Below the pieces are notes generated by a model, which saw nothing but the letters and a program-made list of their open reading frames with translations, searched no databases and was not told the origin of the DNA. Source: Hermetia illucens (Eukaryota; Arthropoda; Insecta; Diptera; Stratiomyidae). Taken from it: a stretch of 64,000 bases of DNA. The stretch is taken from the NCBI RefSeq assembly GCF_905115235.1, contig NC_051849.1, forward strand, positions 164,290,091 to 164,354,090, in the 5' to 3' direction. Position numbers and translations under genes: made by a program. Shown in pieces: positions 1-12,206 of the stretch (positions are counted from its first letter, which is position 1; every line of letters starts with the position of its first letter).

Positions 1-530
1 ATGTAGAAATCGATTGAATTCTATTTCTAGATTCAATACGGTAAAACTGCTTTGGGTACCCGGCCATTGTGGTATAGAGGGAAATGAAATCTCGGACGCT
101 TTAGCAAAAGCGGGTTCAATTTCCCCCATGCTCGGAACTAACGGTTGGGGTGTCAAAAACTGGGAACAAGTTTCCCATAATGACAGGTGGCTGAGCCTGC
201 TAAACACTCCAAACTTTTCCTGTCGGAACCAAATAAACATATTGCAAAGTTTATCCTGTCGAAAAGCAAGAAGACTTTCAGAAATATTGTGGGTATTCTT
301 ATTGGTCATAATTCACTATCTAAGCACACATTCAGAATAGGAATTCTCTAAGATGAAACGTGTCCCTCCTGCAATAAAGAAGCGAAATCCACGGAATATC
401 TTCTATTTGAGTGCTTCGCTTATGGATGCATTAAACATCAGATTTTTGGTGCTGATGTGCTCTAACTGCAGCGGGTAGGATAACATCCACTAACGAAAAT
501 CCTGCGATACATAAAGGAATCTGAAATATT
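1..530 (+). mobile_element. LINE-A fragment: RNase H and C-terminal tail (I/LOA-type non-LTR retrotransposon)
   Basis: The + strand encodes an RNase H core, LLWVPGHCGIEGNE, followed by ALAKAGS, the hallmark of RNase H domains at the ORF2 C-terminus of I/LOA/Jockey-group LINEs. The next 200 bases keep a Cys-rich tail (TCPSCN then a His and Cys) in a shifted frame, ending in a stretch like KESEIFR. A paralogous copy starts with nearly the same bases at 15,455, and an inverted one lies at 44,870-45,450. The copy is truncated by the window edge and broken by frameshifts, so it is a dead fragment. The domain is certain; the clade is inferred. Confidence 0.8.
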
Positions 531-2064
531 CCGTTAGACGGGTTGAGGAGGAGTACAATCGACCACTCGGGCTTGAGTGGTCAGAAGCTTTGCCTCTTCC
601 CCACCTCAAACACGCGTACATACACACACCCGGCGAGTCCAACCAGACGGAAATGTCAACCTTCTCAGTCCAGGTCGCATACAAAATGCCGGTCCAAAAT
701 CTTCACCACCAGAGTATATGTTGGTACCACTGGAGGTTAAATTCTGAGGTTATTAAATGTGCGAAACTATGTATTATAGTTGGGCTTCGGACAATGCGAA
801 TGGCCTCATTTCATCTCCTTCACGATGCCTGTTGACGTTCGGCCGAAATATGATAGGAAAACACTATCGTCTATAGACGCTGGCGCTGATAAAAGTATAA
901 GAGCCATATGAAAAGAGCCGGTCCCAAATATCCAGGCAAAGCCAACAGCCGATCACGTGGCTAAGAGGTGCAAGCAGAGGCGTCTATATCTGACCCTTCG
1001 GTTCGACAGAGTAGGTATGAATGCGAGAATGAATCCGCAAATAGTGCTGCAATGTTGAGTTTGCTAAAAAATTCATTCAACGGGCCTATTAGTAACGCCG
1101 ACCAACTCCAACGTGATGGCCAACGACACCGGAGGGGAAATGATCCCGAACCAACACCGAGAAACCGTTGCGACAATACCCGATTCTGACATCCTGAAAA
1201 CTGATGAAACTCTCGTTCAGAAACCTACAGGAGCAAACCTATCCAAATCCAATACCGACTAGATTTGCTAACTGTTATCAGGCAGGACTTCAGAAATTTT
1301 GTTTTGTCCAATATTAGCAGTTCAACACGGCCAGCTGAATCATCGTAATATCATAATTGTATTATACTTCAGGGTTCATTGAAATGCTCTTCAGTTCCCA
1401 AGAACTTCTCGAGAGGCCGGCACTCCTTCTCCTCTGCTCTGCGAAAATTGCTATTGGAGCAACTCACTTAGCAATCTTGGGAGAGTAAATAATACTGCAT
1501 GCCATAGCCAGCAATGCAATTGTCACTATTCCTTCTTGTGTGACCTACCCACTGTCATTTCCCCCTTCCAATCACATCGGGTACGGATGCCAGGTCTACG
1601 CGCCGATCAAGTTCTTGATTTGAAATAGTATGAGGCCAGCGTATTTCAATGATATGTTGTGGGCAGGTGTTGTTGGCTCTGACCTTCGGGTGAAAGTGGT
1701 GGTGACTTTCCGAGTGCGGTTCTCATATAGCAACTCAGCAAAAAACATTAACACAGACAAACGCATTTCCAGGTTTTAGACAAGGGAGCGAAAGAGGATC
1801 AAGCGTTGGAAGATATCCAGCTTGGTGCTGCCTGTCGGCAGAAATCGCGTTTTTCAGATATATGGTAAATTCAGCTATGCCTTCGATGTTCTGCTTAGTA
1901 ATGCAGATAGGGAGAGTCGATGCCCCACCAGACGGTGGGAGAAGGCACAGACGTTGTCATTGTTCATTGATGGTGGCAACATGCAACCCTGGCAGACTCC
2001 ACTCAACCACTGAACTGAATAACTGAACAGCGAAATAGTCCAGCCCAGCGGCTTTACTCGGTAC
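531..2064. other. Intergenic stretch without a recognised gene
   Basis: Short open frames occur on both strands, the longest about 80 codons. None shows a signal peptide, a known motif or splice-site structure. Composition is like decayed repeats elsewhere in the window, but I could not name a family. Confidence 0.5.
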
Positions 2065-3365
2065 TTATGTTATTGTCCTAGATGGTTTCCTCTTGCTTGC
2101 AGGAACAACTCGTATCCGCATGTTACGGTGATTAGCAGTTTCATTTAGAAGAGGCAGAACTTCGCCGGATTTGGTAAGTTTAAGAACTGTGGTTAAGTGT
2201 CCTTCCAAGCAGTCAACCATTAACGTCCTTCGCAGACCAGTCGAAAGGTTTGCGGTCACCTGAAAGTTCTTTGGTGGTGCGCTATATAGTTCTGAAATCA
2301 TTGCCTTCTGCGACATCTTCCATTTCCCTGAACAGCACAATAACAAGTTCTTTTTTGTCGCGTTGGACTTCTCAAGATTTGGCACGTCACCCTCGCCATC
2401 ACTGGCGGCAATCAATAGAGCTTTCAGTCCCTTCCATTCATCTATTCACTTCCACGATTCCTGGAGTCAAATCTTATGGCGCCCCTTCAGAATGTGGTAA
2501 ATGATCAAAGTGGAACCCAAGAAAAGAGTATCTTTAATGGTCGAACAGTGTTTATCGATATTCACAATCGGGTTATTCAATATATTTACCATCCGATCAG
2601 CAAGAACGTTCTCCCATTGTAGAGCAACAGCCGAATCATACAAGCGGACGAGGTTGAACTTTGGGGGAACAATGCGGGAAGTGGTGACGCTACACATAAG
2701 CGAAATTAAGCGATTATCAGATGATGATCTCTTTCTTCCTAAATCTGTTGAGCGTAAAGTGCGTCAGTGTGGTTGCTTGAATGGTGCCGATCAGTTGAAA
2801 CCCAACTGACTTTGTGCAGGTTCTATGTTAGTGTATGCTTATTTGCCATCATTGCCAAGGTGAGGCAAAGCAGAAACCTACAAACTTCAGATAGTCATTA
2901 CAGTCGCCAAGACTGTACTTCCTCAATACATACCCGAGTAAGGTGATGTCAGCACCAAGGTAGGCTCTGATTAAGATCACCGATCATTATCACACTGTCA
3001 CCTTTAGGAAGCTTGATTAATAAATTAAAATAAAATGTTTCCCTCCGACGCCTCAGTCATATGAGCTCACATTGTTGTGGTATTGACGAATTGATATGTT
3101 ATGATGACGCCATACCTTTAGGAAGCTTCTCTTGAACTGCGTGGGATTGATTGTATAAAGCATCCTTCTCCACTACATCGGAAGTCTCCGTTGACGCATA
3201 GCACTGCACGGTTGTGATGTTCCTGAACCTGGACCTTAATCTTGGTATCAGAAAACTGTTGGAAACCGTCTGCGTGTCAAGTAGCCGCGCCTTCCGGCAA
3301 CTGTCAGAAGGAATCAGGTACCGTATCCGGCTCTGTAATTGTCTTTCCAGGGTATCACAGTACAT
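2065..3365 (-). mobile_element. LINE-B fragment: endonuclease and RT N-terminal linker (RTE-like)
   Basis: Reading the minus strand from 3,365 down, an apurinic-endonuclease segment is visible (TTVQCYASTETSDVVEKDAL, then IMIGDLN). Next comes the linker LYDSAVALQWENVLADRMVN, matched by LYDPAAARQWENYLADRSTD in the copy at 23.6 kb. The part below 2,415 ends in NMRIRVVPASKR, which recurs as NMRIRIAPRNKR in the copy at 26.8 kb. Several frames are used, so the copy is inactive. Family assignment to an RTE-like LINE rests on the C-terminal tail of better copies. Confidence 0.75.
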
Positions 3366-4109
3366 TGCCGCAAGAGGAAGAGGAGAGATCTCCAGATTCC
3401 CCGGTTAAATCGTTAAAATTTTTGCTCGAGTTGAAGAAAGCGAGGATTCTGAAGACCTTCGGTACCATTGTCGAGGCACGTGCGCATATTTCAGGAACCA
3501 ATCATGTTTGGTTTTTGGTAGCCAAAGGTCTCATTCGTGAGGTCAGTCCTTATCCGAGGCGTTGTTGATATTTTGGTAGCAATAAAGTTTGAAAGGTTTG
3601 AAAGGTTGCTAGACCACAGATTTCTATTCCTTAGGAATATAAGTAATTAAGCAAGCATATCACTTCAGAACAGCAGTAGCCCCGTCTTTTGACATCTTCG
3701 TCTTGAATATGATTTGCTGCATATCCAACGCAGGTCCGAAAATGATGAAGTTCATTTCGGATTACTTTTTATTATCCAAGATTCATTATCGCATTCTCAA
3801 GTAATTTTGGATAATCGTTACACATCTGTGCAGGGTATTCTTATGTGGTCCCCGTACCAGAATACATTGCCAGCAATGTAATGTGATGACTTCCAAGCAA
3901 CAAAATATGGGATTTGTGATCATCTTTTGCTCTTAGGCCGTGTTTGTCAATGAAGGAACATAGATTTTATGATACCTACGAATTTCTAGATAAAGTCAAT
4001 CCTCTCGACCCCATTCATATTCTTCGAGAGAAATCCAACGTCTTAAATACGTACGCAACCAAACAACTGAGGACACAACTCTTACCAGCTTCGAAAAATT
4101 AGAAAGCAA
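3366..4109. other. Intergenic; contains one copy of a repeated peptide-coding segment
   Basis: At 3,410-3,570 on the + strand lies a segment reading LELKKARILKTFGTIVEARA and ending GLIREVSPYPRRC. Similar segments occur on the minus strand at about 25,690-25,830 (DLEEASILRTVDTVVDERA) and 23,190-23,330 (TKGTRRDASPYPNRC). It is therefore part of an interspersed repeat, perhaps an untranslated or ORF1 part of LINE-B. Nothing else is recognised here. Confidence 0.45.
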
Positions 4110-4530
4110 AAACGACATTAACACTTCTTTTTCTTCAGCCTTTATTCACAAGCGGGGTCGACCCGTCGTGAACGGTAGCACCATCCAGTGTATAAGGCTA
4201 CCGTTGTTTCGGTCGGCTTTTTGGTCGCTTACCATTGACTTCGATGTTCAAATCTTGGCGAATGAATTCTTGGAACCACAAATTACGTGAACATACCATC
4301 GAAGACGCCTCCCTTGCAATTTTTCCATGGTCGGTGTAACGATGTGATCAAAGCGTGTCACGCTACTAGCCTAGCAGATCATCTTCGTCTCGATTACCTC
4401 AAGATGCCGTTCATTGTCTTTTATAGTCGCCCAATATTCAGAACCATAGAGGGCAACAGGGCGAACGACATTGTGGTAAATTTTAGATTTGAGACGTTCG
4501 TTGAGACGTCGATATTAACAGGCTAGGCGT
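4110..4530 (-). mobile_element. LINE-E fragment: 3' end of an RTE-like LINE
   Basis: On the minus strand, split between frames, are pieces matching the common insect RTE tail: SKIYHNVVRPVALYGSEYW, then KDNERHLEVIETKM, then VTRFDHI. The bases at 4,110-4,250 look like the 3' end of the same family. A second copy of the same segment is at 28,390-28,600. It is truncated at both ends and frameshifted. Confidence 0.65.
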
Positions 4531-4559
4531 TATGCCTAGGGAAGCACATTTTACTGGGG

Positions 4560-5060
4560 TGTCATTTGAACTGATTTGGCCAGAAGCTCAAGAATATCCA
4601 CACAGCCTTTTTAGCTAGGCCGCATACTTGCTGATATTATTATTCAGCTTTGATGAGCCCTTCTTAAGCCAGCCCGAAACTGTAGATGAGTGTAACCGAA
4701 AATACACTGCTACCTCCTTTAGTTGCATTGTGGAAATTGCCGTTTTCATGAGCTCTGCTATAAATATTGCGCCTTTCAATTCCAACTTTGGAAGTATGAA
4801 CCTCCGTTTCAAAGGTCATATGTGAGTATTCGCACAAAGTAGGTATATGCAGTCCTAAATCTGCCTTCATTAATTGTCCTTCTACAGGTGACTACTGCAT
4901 TTCCCGATTCTGGAGCATCACCATAACTATGTATCACACACCGGGTCCTTTTTGGACAATGGATACATTTCATACCTTGTCCATTGCTCCACAGTATCTT
5001 CTGGAAGCACGTCGTCCTAGTCGAATTGTGTTTATTAAATCTGGTGCAAGCCACTGCAAT
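4560..5060 (-). mobile_element. BEL/Pao LTR-retrotransposon fossil (RNase H region of pol)
   Basis: The minus strand carries a short stretch of BEL/Pao-type pol: a start like IHSYGDAPESGNAVV, the core LPKLELKGAIFIAELM, and a later piece matching the NPADCASRG region of the family. No LTRs were seen. It is a small, old and clearly broken fragment with several breaks. Confidence 0.6.
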
Positions 5061-5744
5061 GGATTATAGGTCGCAGCAATGTTGGACAGTATATTCCACT
5101 TAGTAGAACCTAGTGTCGTCCATCGATGGATTCCACAGTAGCACTAATGTCGCGATGGTTGTTTACTGTGTTATCTCATGTAATTTCAGTTTCCTTTGAT
5201 TCGTCCGGGATTCCTCGCAACAATTCCAAGTCGTTAGTAGCTTGCTTTGTTATATTTGTCATCTAGCCATTAAGTAAAGTGCTTTGCCCCGCTCAAGAAA
5301 CTGACGATGAAAAAACCCTTTTTCAATTTTTCTGCCGCAATAGGAAGCTTGTTCACTTCATTCATGTGCACTTGGTATAGTGTCCTGATTGTGAGAAATG
5401 TAACCGGAATTTCACAAAACCAAACTGTTGTGAGGACGGCTAGGCTTTACACATAGGCACCTTTCCGGATAGGACCCAGTCTTATCTAGTGTCATGGGCA
5501 AGTAACAGTTTCCCCTCATGACTTGGGGTTCTCTTATTTTTCTAAAAACATCCATTCTAAAAATAAAATTGATACCTGACTTTTAGTTGTAATCTAGGTC
5601 TGCAAGTTGAAGCTTTTTCGTCCATCCAGTCCTAAGATCAGCCAGATTTTCACTTTTAATTTTTTCCGGCATCCTAAATTCCAAAATATGTATTTACTTC
5701 GGCCGTAACTTCGAGGTTGGTAGCTTGGCGTGTTAAGAACTTTC
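5061..5744. other. Intergenic, nothing recognised
   Basis: No coding region, RNA gene or repeat family is recognised. Open frames are short and unsupported. Confidence 0.5.
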
Positions 5745-5960
5745 ACTGCTTTTCCCACGATCGCGGCGCGATGGTTGAGAAAGTCGAGCGTCAGCCTCCA
5801 AATCTCACTGCTCTGGGTTCGAATTGTACTCATCATGGGTGTCTATGTCCGCCTTGAGTTTGTCGAGCAGCCGTGAGTTTATCACTTGCACAGCGTTAAG
5901 TGTGATGACAGTGACACTGAAGCATAATCTAACTGTGCGAGTGCTCTATACTCGACCAAG
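5745..5960 (+). repeat. Probable tRNA-derived SINE
   Basis: The start has a tRNA-like layout: an A-box-like stretch TGGTTGAGAAAGTCGAGCG and, about 35 bases later, a B-box GGGTTCGAATT, which fits an RNA polymerase III internal promoter. It continues into a non-tRNA body (CATCATGGGTGTCTATGTCC onward). There is no cloverleaf good enough to call a tRNA gene. The end is a guess because no second copy was found in the window. Confidence 0.45.
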
Positions 5961-6549
5961 AAGTGAGCAGAGATAATCGTTTGTTTGGTTATTCTCGATC
6001 AATCTTTATTGTATTCGAGACAACACAAGCTACTACTGAAAACTTTAGCAGTTAAATAACGCCTACCTTTGCTTGCATTATGCGCAGTTAGTATTTGTTG
6101 ATACCATAAAAGATTTCTTCTTGAGGGGCTGAGCGCAAATTGAGGTTGTATTATTGAAAGAATCACTGGTTACTGTAGGTTTGCCATGAAGATCCCAACT
6201 CAGAACTCTCTTCGCTTGGAAACGAATGCGTTTAAATTGAACCGAATTTTCTGGTGACATCCTGGGCTGCTAATTTAGACGAATTAAGAAGCACTTCCTA
6301 ACAAGTGAAGAGGACTGTGAGTCAGGTGCTTGTAGTCCCAGTTATATGAGATTATTAATTCGGTAATGCCAGTCATGTTACAGAAACAGAAAGCTAGATT
6401 TGTGTCGCAGTTTGTAGATTTTTAGCGTAGTCGCATTTCTTCCGTATACATACGACACCCATTCGTACTGAAAGCGGGTAGCCGCAGCGATGAGTTTATG
6501 AAGGGCTTTCGTTCGTCTTAGCTCCCCTACCTCCAAGACAAACCCACTG
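5961..6549. other. Intergenic, nothing recognised
   Basis: There are no supported genes. Short frames on the minus strand lack any known motif. Confidence 0.5.
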
Positions 6550-7240
6550 GAATCTCTTTTGACAAAGTAATTATTACGATTGGGCTGTCATTACGCCAGA
6601 AGCAGTATACTCTGGCTCTCTGTCTGGATATAGAGAAAGCATTACGCATCCTATGCGTTAGCAAAGATGTTCTTGTGCGCTGCAAGATGTGGACTCGACG
6701 TAAATACAAGCAAAAAGGAAATGATGCTATTAACCACCAAGATTGATTCTTTCTTTCAATGTAAAGTATCTGGCTATGTTTCGGGATCCTAAGTAAAGTA
6801 GGAGACCGAACATTATGTATAAATGAGATCTCCGGGCAACGGTGGTTCTCTTGATGTACACAGTCGTGGTTTATCCCATCCTAATATATAGTTCGTTGGT
6901 CTAGTAGCAGGCGCTGAACAACAAATATAATTGAACAAAGCTGGTTTTAAAGACCCGCTTGTGCAGGTGCATGTCCTCCCCTTGGGCCACATTAAATATG
7001 TTGTAGCGTGCATTGCTATCAGGCTACGTCAGTTCATATGTTGGATGGCGAATCACTATGGCTATAGAAACATTTTAGACTAAGTTGCTCAGGAACTCTA
7101 ACGGACTACATCACACCCAAGCCCTGCTTCAGGAGGAACATAGAGTGAAATGGGTGGGTTACAATTCGCATTTCTAAAGTTGCGGAGAAGAAGGAGAAAC
7201 CCTGTGGTACCTTAACGATAGCCTAGTTGTATAATAGCTA
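6550..7240 (+). mobile_element. LINE-A-type fragment: reverse transcriptase C-terminal half
   Basis: The + strand shows, in changing frames, an RT thumb segment CGLDVNTSKKEMMLLTTKI and then VVYPILIYSSLVWWPALNN. These are typical of I/LOA/Jockey-group LINEs, which place a VVRPILTYGSLVWW-like block after the RT active site. The equivalent block in the copy at 14.8 kb reads IIMPVFAYASAVWW. It is dead and truncated on both sides. Confidence 0.65.
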
Positions 7241-8580
7241 GAGCTTCGTTACCAACACATGTAAGCCATTCTTTGAGGACCTAAAGGAGATCTCTAAGTG
7301 CAGGGAGGGAGAACTGCTATCCCTCTTGCATGATGCGAGCTGGCTTGATTCTAACCACCTTCCCTTTTCCACAGCTTTTATGGTCTCAGGGGTTTCTGGC
7401 ACTAACATGGTAAACTACGGTGGTAATTGGACTTCTCGGATTGCCTGCTAATACCGACCTACCTTTCTTTTCTCTCAAGAAACCATAGTAGGATTAATGA
7501 AGCTTCAGTTAGCACCCTAGAAAATATGTATGTTCTTTTCAGTGAAGATGTAGGTTTTAGATTCATTTTAATTAACATTGAAACATGGTTGTGGGACCAT
7601 CTAAAGACAAACTTTTTGTTTTCTAGGGTTGGTCTATTGATGGAACATGGATATCTGTCATAGTAAAGAAAACCACCAGAAAAGCGAATCACTTTACGAG
7701 TCCTGCCGGTTAACTTGTTCTACTGTATGCGTGTTACTACAAGGATACCGATGGACTTCCGATTCTTTCACAGTTTTTAGTCATAGCAACTGTTATTGGT
7801 TTCCGCACAAGAGTGGTGCGGTATATATTTGCTGCGCTATGATTGACGCCTCCTGCCTCTTGATTGATCTAAACTGTTTCGTTCTAGATGGTGTGCTTTT
7901 TTATTATAGCGACGTAATTCTTTGCGGTAGGTCTAAGAAGAGAAGGTATAAATTGTGGGTATTTTTAGTAGATAGACGCTAGTCTTGGCCTTTTGAAGAA
8001 CTTCACCTGTGAAAATAATGGATGGAGTCGTAGGCAGGATCGATTTTTGTAAGGTTTTATTTTACATAAACCTTTAAAATAATGAATTAGGAAAATCTAC
8101 CAGATCATTTGGTTTGAGTGGTATAAGACAGATTTATACAGAATATACGCTAATCTTTACAGTCCACTTGGAAAATTAAAAACTGGCTTGGGTATCATTT
8201 GCCAATTGGAGGTATCTTTTATGTTCCTGAATATCATAATTACGCAGTTACCTTGGAAACTTCTCAATAAAGAATTCAAAATAAGTACTTTCAATCACGT
8301 ACTTACTTATGCTAGATTGCAGATATGAAGATAAAGCACCTTAATTATCTGGTGAGGTTTAATAAACCTCTATCAGAGCGGTAGTGGTTGGTAATTTTTC
8401 CAATTGATTTTCTAGTTAAGATTTTCGATAATTTAAATTAAGTCATTGTATGGCTAATACACGATAAGAGGTGAACCTCCATTCAGATAATGCTGTTGAT
8501 ATGGCTGTCAAATTGCTTCGAGTGGGGTTTTCCAATGGAAGAAATACAAAAATGTAGATTTCAGAAAATCGACGCCAATG
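7241..8580. other. Upstream region of the first lipase gene
   Basis: Two overlapping open frames on the + strand (7,427-7,663 and 7,647-7,982) and one on the minus strand have no recognisable domain. The last 600 bases before the lipase are AT-rich and may hold its regulatory sequence. I see no specific site besides the TATA box. Confidence 0.4.
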
Positions 8581-8587
8581 TATAAAA
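8581..8587 (+). promoter_or_regulatory. TATA box of lipase 1
   Basis: TATAAAA lies 50 bases upstream of the start codon, leaving room for a short 5' leader of about 20-25 nt. The other three lipase genes have TATA-like boxes at a comparable distance, which supports this one. Confidence 0.75.
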
Positions 8588-8636
8588 CTAGGACTCCCGA
8601 GTATGATTTCCCACTTAGCGTCAAACGTCCGCCAAG

Positions 8637-9822
8637 ATGAAGGTCTGCTTCGCTTTTCTACTTTTGGCAGTAACTGCTGGTAAGTTAACTGTTTGACAGA
8701 ATTTACAAGATGCAAACTGAGGACATTAGATAATATTGAGTTCCTGAATTTTAGTTATTGCTTATCCCACAAATGACCAGGAAGAAGATCCAGAATGGGT
8801 TATGATCCCAGATGTCGAAGGAAACTTCTATCCTGTTAGTATGGAGGAGGTGAGATTCGAAGCTGCTTTGGCAAACCGTGGTAAAACTAAGGCGAAATTC
8901 TTAGTCTACACTCGACAAGATAAAACGAAGGCTCATGAAATTGTCCTGAATGACGCAGCTTCTGTGAAGAATTCACATTTCGATGCCAAGCATCCAACGA
9001 GGTGAGAAATAAATTATTCAATAATTTCTACTTTGCTAATCACCAAGAAGCTTCTAGATAACTAAACAATTCATTACAATTCAATTATGCAGATTCGTAA
9101 TCCACGGATGGAATGGCGACTCTAACGCTAATATCAACACACTCCTTCGCGCCGCATACTTGGATCGTGGAGAATACAACGTCATTGTAGTGGATTGGAG
9201 CTCAGGAGCTAAAACTATCAACTACATTGCTGCAAGGAACAATGTCAATGAAGCAGGTGAACAAGTCGCAGCAATGGTTGACTTCCTCCACGAGAAGCAT
9301 GGTCTCAGTTTCGACACCACCTACATCATTGGGCACAGTTTGGGAGCTCATGTTTCCGGTATGGCTGGCAAGCATGTTAAACACGGTCGCATCCATGCTA
9401 TTTTCGGTCTTGACCCTGCATTCCCCTTGTTCTCCATCAATAAACCAAATGAACGTTTAGCTACTGGTGATGCTCTTTACGTAGAGAGTATCCATACGAA
9501 CGGAGGAAAATTGGGCTTTGAACAACCCATTGGGGATTCTTCATTCTATCCAAACTGGGGTAAGAAGCAACCAGGATGTGGTGTTGATTTGACTGGATCT
9601 TGTTCGCATGGAAGATCAGTTGAATACTTTGCCGAATCTCTTCGTGGCAAAAATGAATTCTTAGGAAAGGATTGTGGATCTTTTGATGAAATCAAGGAGA
9701 AGAAATGTGTTTCGCGTGGAGCTGCTGAGGATATGGGTGGTGATCCAGCTCATACTGGTATACGTGGAGTATATTACGTCCCCGTTCATGATAAATATCC
9801 TTTTGCCACTGGAAAGGCTTAA
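8637..9822 (+). CDS. Secreted lipase 1 (pancreatic-lipase-like family, insect type)
   Basis: Three coding exons, 8637-8679, 8755-9001 and 9093-9822, give 339 residues. Both introns have GT-AG ends. Residues 1-17 (MKVCFAFLLLAVTAVIA) form a signal peptide, so the product is exported, probably into the gut lumen. The alpha/beta-hydrolase core follows: oxyanion segment FVIHGW at 98-103, nucleophile elbow GHSLGAH with Ser179, Asp204 in GLDPAFPLF and His269 in CSHGRS. The Asp-His spacing of 65 residues is much shorter than in vertebrate pancreatic lipase, meaning a reduced lid, and there is no C-terminal colipase-binding domain. Both are usual for insect neutral lipases and vespid-type phospholipase A1. 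The expected activity is ester hydrolysis of glycerides or phospholipids; the exact substrate cannot be read. It belongs to the four-gene family in this window and shares the three-exon layout with lipase 4. Confidence 0.95.
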
Positions 9823-9857
9823 ATTAGTTTATGAATGATAGATCATTACGATAATTA

Positions 9858-9863
9858 AATAAA
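9858..9863 (+). terminator. Poly(A) signal of lipase 1
   Basis: AATAAA lies 36 bases after the stop codon, a normal distance for a short 3' untranslated region. Confidence 0.7.
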
Positions 9864-10689
9864 CGGATTGACAAAAAATTGTATGAGTCAATTTACTGGA
9901 TTTTTTTATTGGACAAAGCCAATTTTTGCAACAATTGACAATTATCATCCATTACGAATTATAAAAGGGAGCGTATAACACCGAGCCGCTTCGGTCACGT
10001 TGCTCCCAGGGCGGAGGTGAAGCAGCGTCTGATGAGTTGTCTCTGCCCTGGTACGAAACTGTAGCCATCTTCGCCCCTCTTTTCATCAACAGATTGGCTG
10101 AAAATTTGAAAAAAGACTTACAGTTCCATAACGACTGTCACTTTTCAGCAGCATATGTTAGCTCTGCTATGATAGCAGAAACAAAGGAATGAAGAAGCAG
10201 TAAATTGATATAAACCCGTATTTCCGATTTACTTCGTGCACAAAAGCATACATATGTATATATATAGCACGTATATTAAATACTGTTGCTTTAGTGTATA
10301 AATACATCTATTTGAATTAGACACTACCCGCAAATTTCATTAGCACGCATATACTATATACCTACATACACATATTTCTGTTTGGAGTAATTGATATTCA
10401 TATACAAATGACTAAAAACCTAAAAGAAAATAATTCTTTGCGAGCTCATTAATATGAACTTAGTTCGTTGCGGTATTGACGAATTGATATGGGATAGTGA
10501 CGTCATACACGTTGTAGAATGCACGAAATTCACAAAAAATGGCAAAGTTTCACCCTCTGTAACTTTGTTCATAATAGTTGGATTTTCTTCAACCTTGACC
10601 GAATTGTGCACTATGTTGTCCCTTACACCCATGTCAAATTTTGTACTTCTGGGATGGACATAAGGGGGATTGCCGGGTAAATTTCTAAA
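9864..10689. other. Intergenic, AT-rich
   Basis: The region holds short TA-rich runs (around 10,250-10,270). The segment at 10,465-10,510 resembles 3,070-3,110 (both contain GTATTGACGAATTGATATG), so it is interspersed-repeat DNA. No gene is supported. Confidence 0.45.
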
Positions 10690-11215
10690 ATGTGGAAATA
10701 TGCTGTATTAAATTTGTGCAGATATCGGAGCCGGATTTTGAGGCCTGGATTTTGTAGAGCTTCACTACTGTGCTTTTTAGGTTTTTAGGTTCTGAGAAGG
10801 AGACCTGTTACACTTTTTGGGGGTCATATTTTGATCCCTCACTGCCCTATGTTTCACCCGCTATCGAAAAAGTACTTATTGAGCCCTTTCATTTGGTACC
10901 CCACATGGGCCACATTCTGTGAAAATAAATATTCCACCCTCCATTCACATCTATGGGGAGGCCCCCCTTAAACTGACCACAAAATGATTCCTCTTTTTTC
11001 GTGTAAAGGGAACAATAGATCACGTACTCTTACTGACTTTCGTGACAATCGGTCTAGTCGTTTCGGAATAAATCGGGTGTGACAGACAGACAGACAGACG
11101 GACAAACACCTACTCGATTCTGATAAGATTTTGTGTTTACATAAAAACCTTAAAAATGACGATATTTCGTGCCTAATGTTGCGGTTACATTTTGTCATGA
11201 TGAAATCGATTAAAG
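10690..11215. repeat. Interspersed repeat with (GACA)n run
   Basis: This segment contains TTTCATTTGGTACCCCACATG, similar to TTTCATTTGATACCCCGCATG at about 60,760, and a GGGGAGGCCCCCC segment like the one near 44,110. A GACAGACAGACAGACAGACG run lies at 11,081-11,100. The shared blocks show a dispersed, non-coding repeat family. I cannot assign a class; a SINE or MITE is possible. Confidence 0.5.
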
Positions 11216-12206
11216 TTAATCTTCTTTAGATATTTCATGGGAAGCATAGGTCCCCCGTTAAGAACGGAGGAGAGAGAAGACTCCACTCTCAAGGAGGAAA
11301 TTATCATTATCTCCACCTAGTATGGAAGCAGCTTCAGACGGAGCTTCTGAAAGAGGAACCTCAGAAAACCAAAAAATCTGTAAATTGGAGTTGGTTAGAG
11401 ATCAGCCACGCTAGGCCCGGAAGTCGAATGTTAGCTGGCCGGATTAAGCCATATATACCACGATGCTCGTACTCTCGAGTTATAGAAAGAAATCTGATTA
11501 CTGATTTGAAATCTAGCTGACCTGGTTCAAGATGGAGGTTACCAGCCACACCGAGCAGTTCACCAACTTGTTAAAGCTGGCGACAGTGAACCGATTCGCA
11601 TAGTGCAATAATTAAAGATATTGTCTACCCAGGACATCGCCGGCACATACAAAAGGATCTTGAGTCCCGTCAGCGTGAACGTTTTATAGTTTATATAACG
11701 AAAAAATTTATCGGGCTATCACACCCGATTAGTTGTGAATGAAATTTGGATTAATAGGCAGCGTTGGATAGATCGTCTAATCTGAATTAGTGTAGATGAT
11801 TTAGCTCGGAAATTTTATAAGGACAATATATATATAAGAAACAGAGAACGTAGGGGAATCAGTGCTATGAACAGCAATGATGTAGCCCAGGACGCTAGGC
11901 AATTGTCAGTGATATGATATTTGTGAACCTCGGCGCACGGGATATTTAGAAGGCCGGCCTAGACAGGGAACCGATTATTGCATCTTAGATGATGACTTTT
12001 AATGCAAGGTATATTATGACTCACACAGATAGTACCTAAGCAGCGGGCCTGAAGAGACAGAGTTTTCTCAAGGGGCCGGAATAGCAATTTCAATGGAAAA
12101 GTTGATAATAGGAGGACCGTATAATTTTTACCCCAGCCCTGAAAAATTTTCACTTAGGGCTCGGTTTTTCGCATAATTTTCACTCCGGGATTTCTTATTT
12201 ACGGTT
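11216..12206. other. Intergenic, nothing recognised
   Basis: Short open frames exist in several frames but no motif is recognised. The segment 11,330-11,700 looks like decayed coding sequence on the + strand, which I could not place in a family. Confidence 0.4.

Noticed and set aside
5750-5840. tRNA gene at the SINE head
   Set aside because: Box-like motifs are present but no acceptable cloverleaf or anticodon stem could be drawn.
11081-11107. GACA repeats considered as a possible array
   Set aside because: It is a simple microsatellite inside a dispersed repeat; CRISPR arrays are not expected in animal nuclear DNA.
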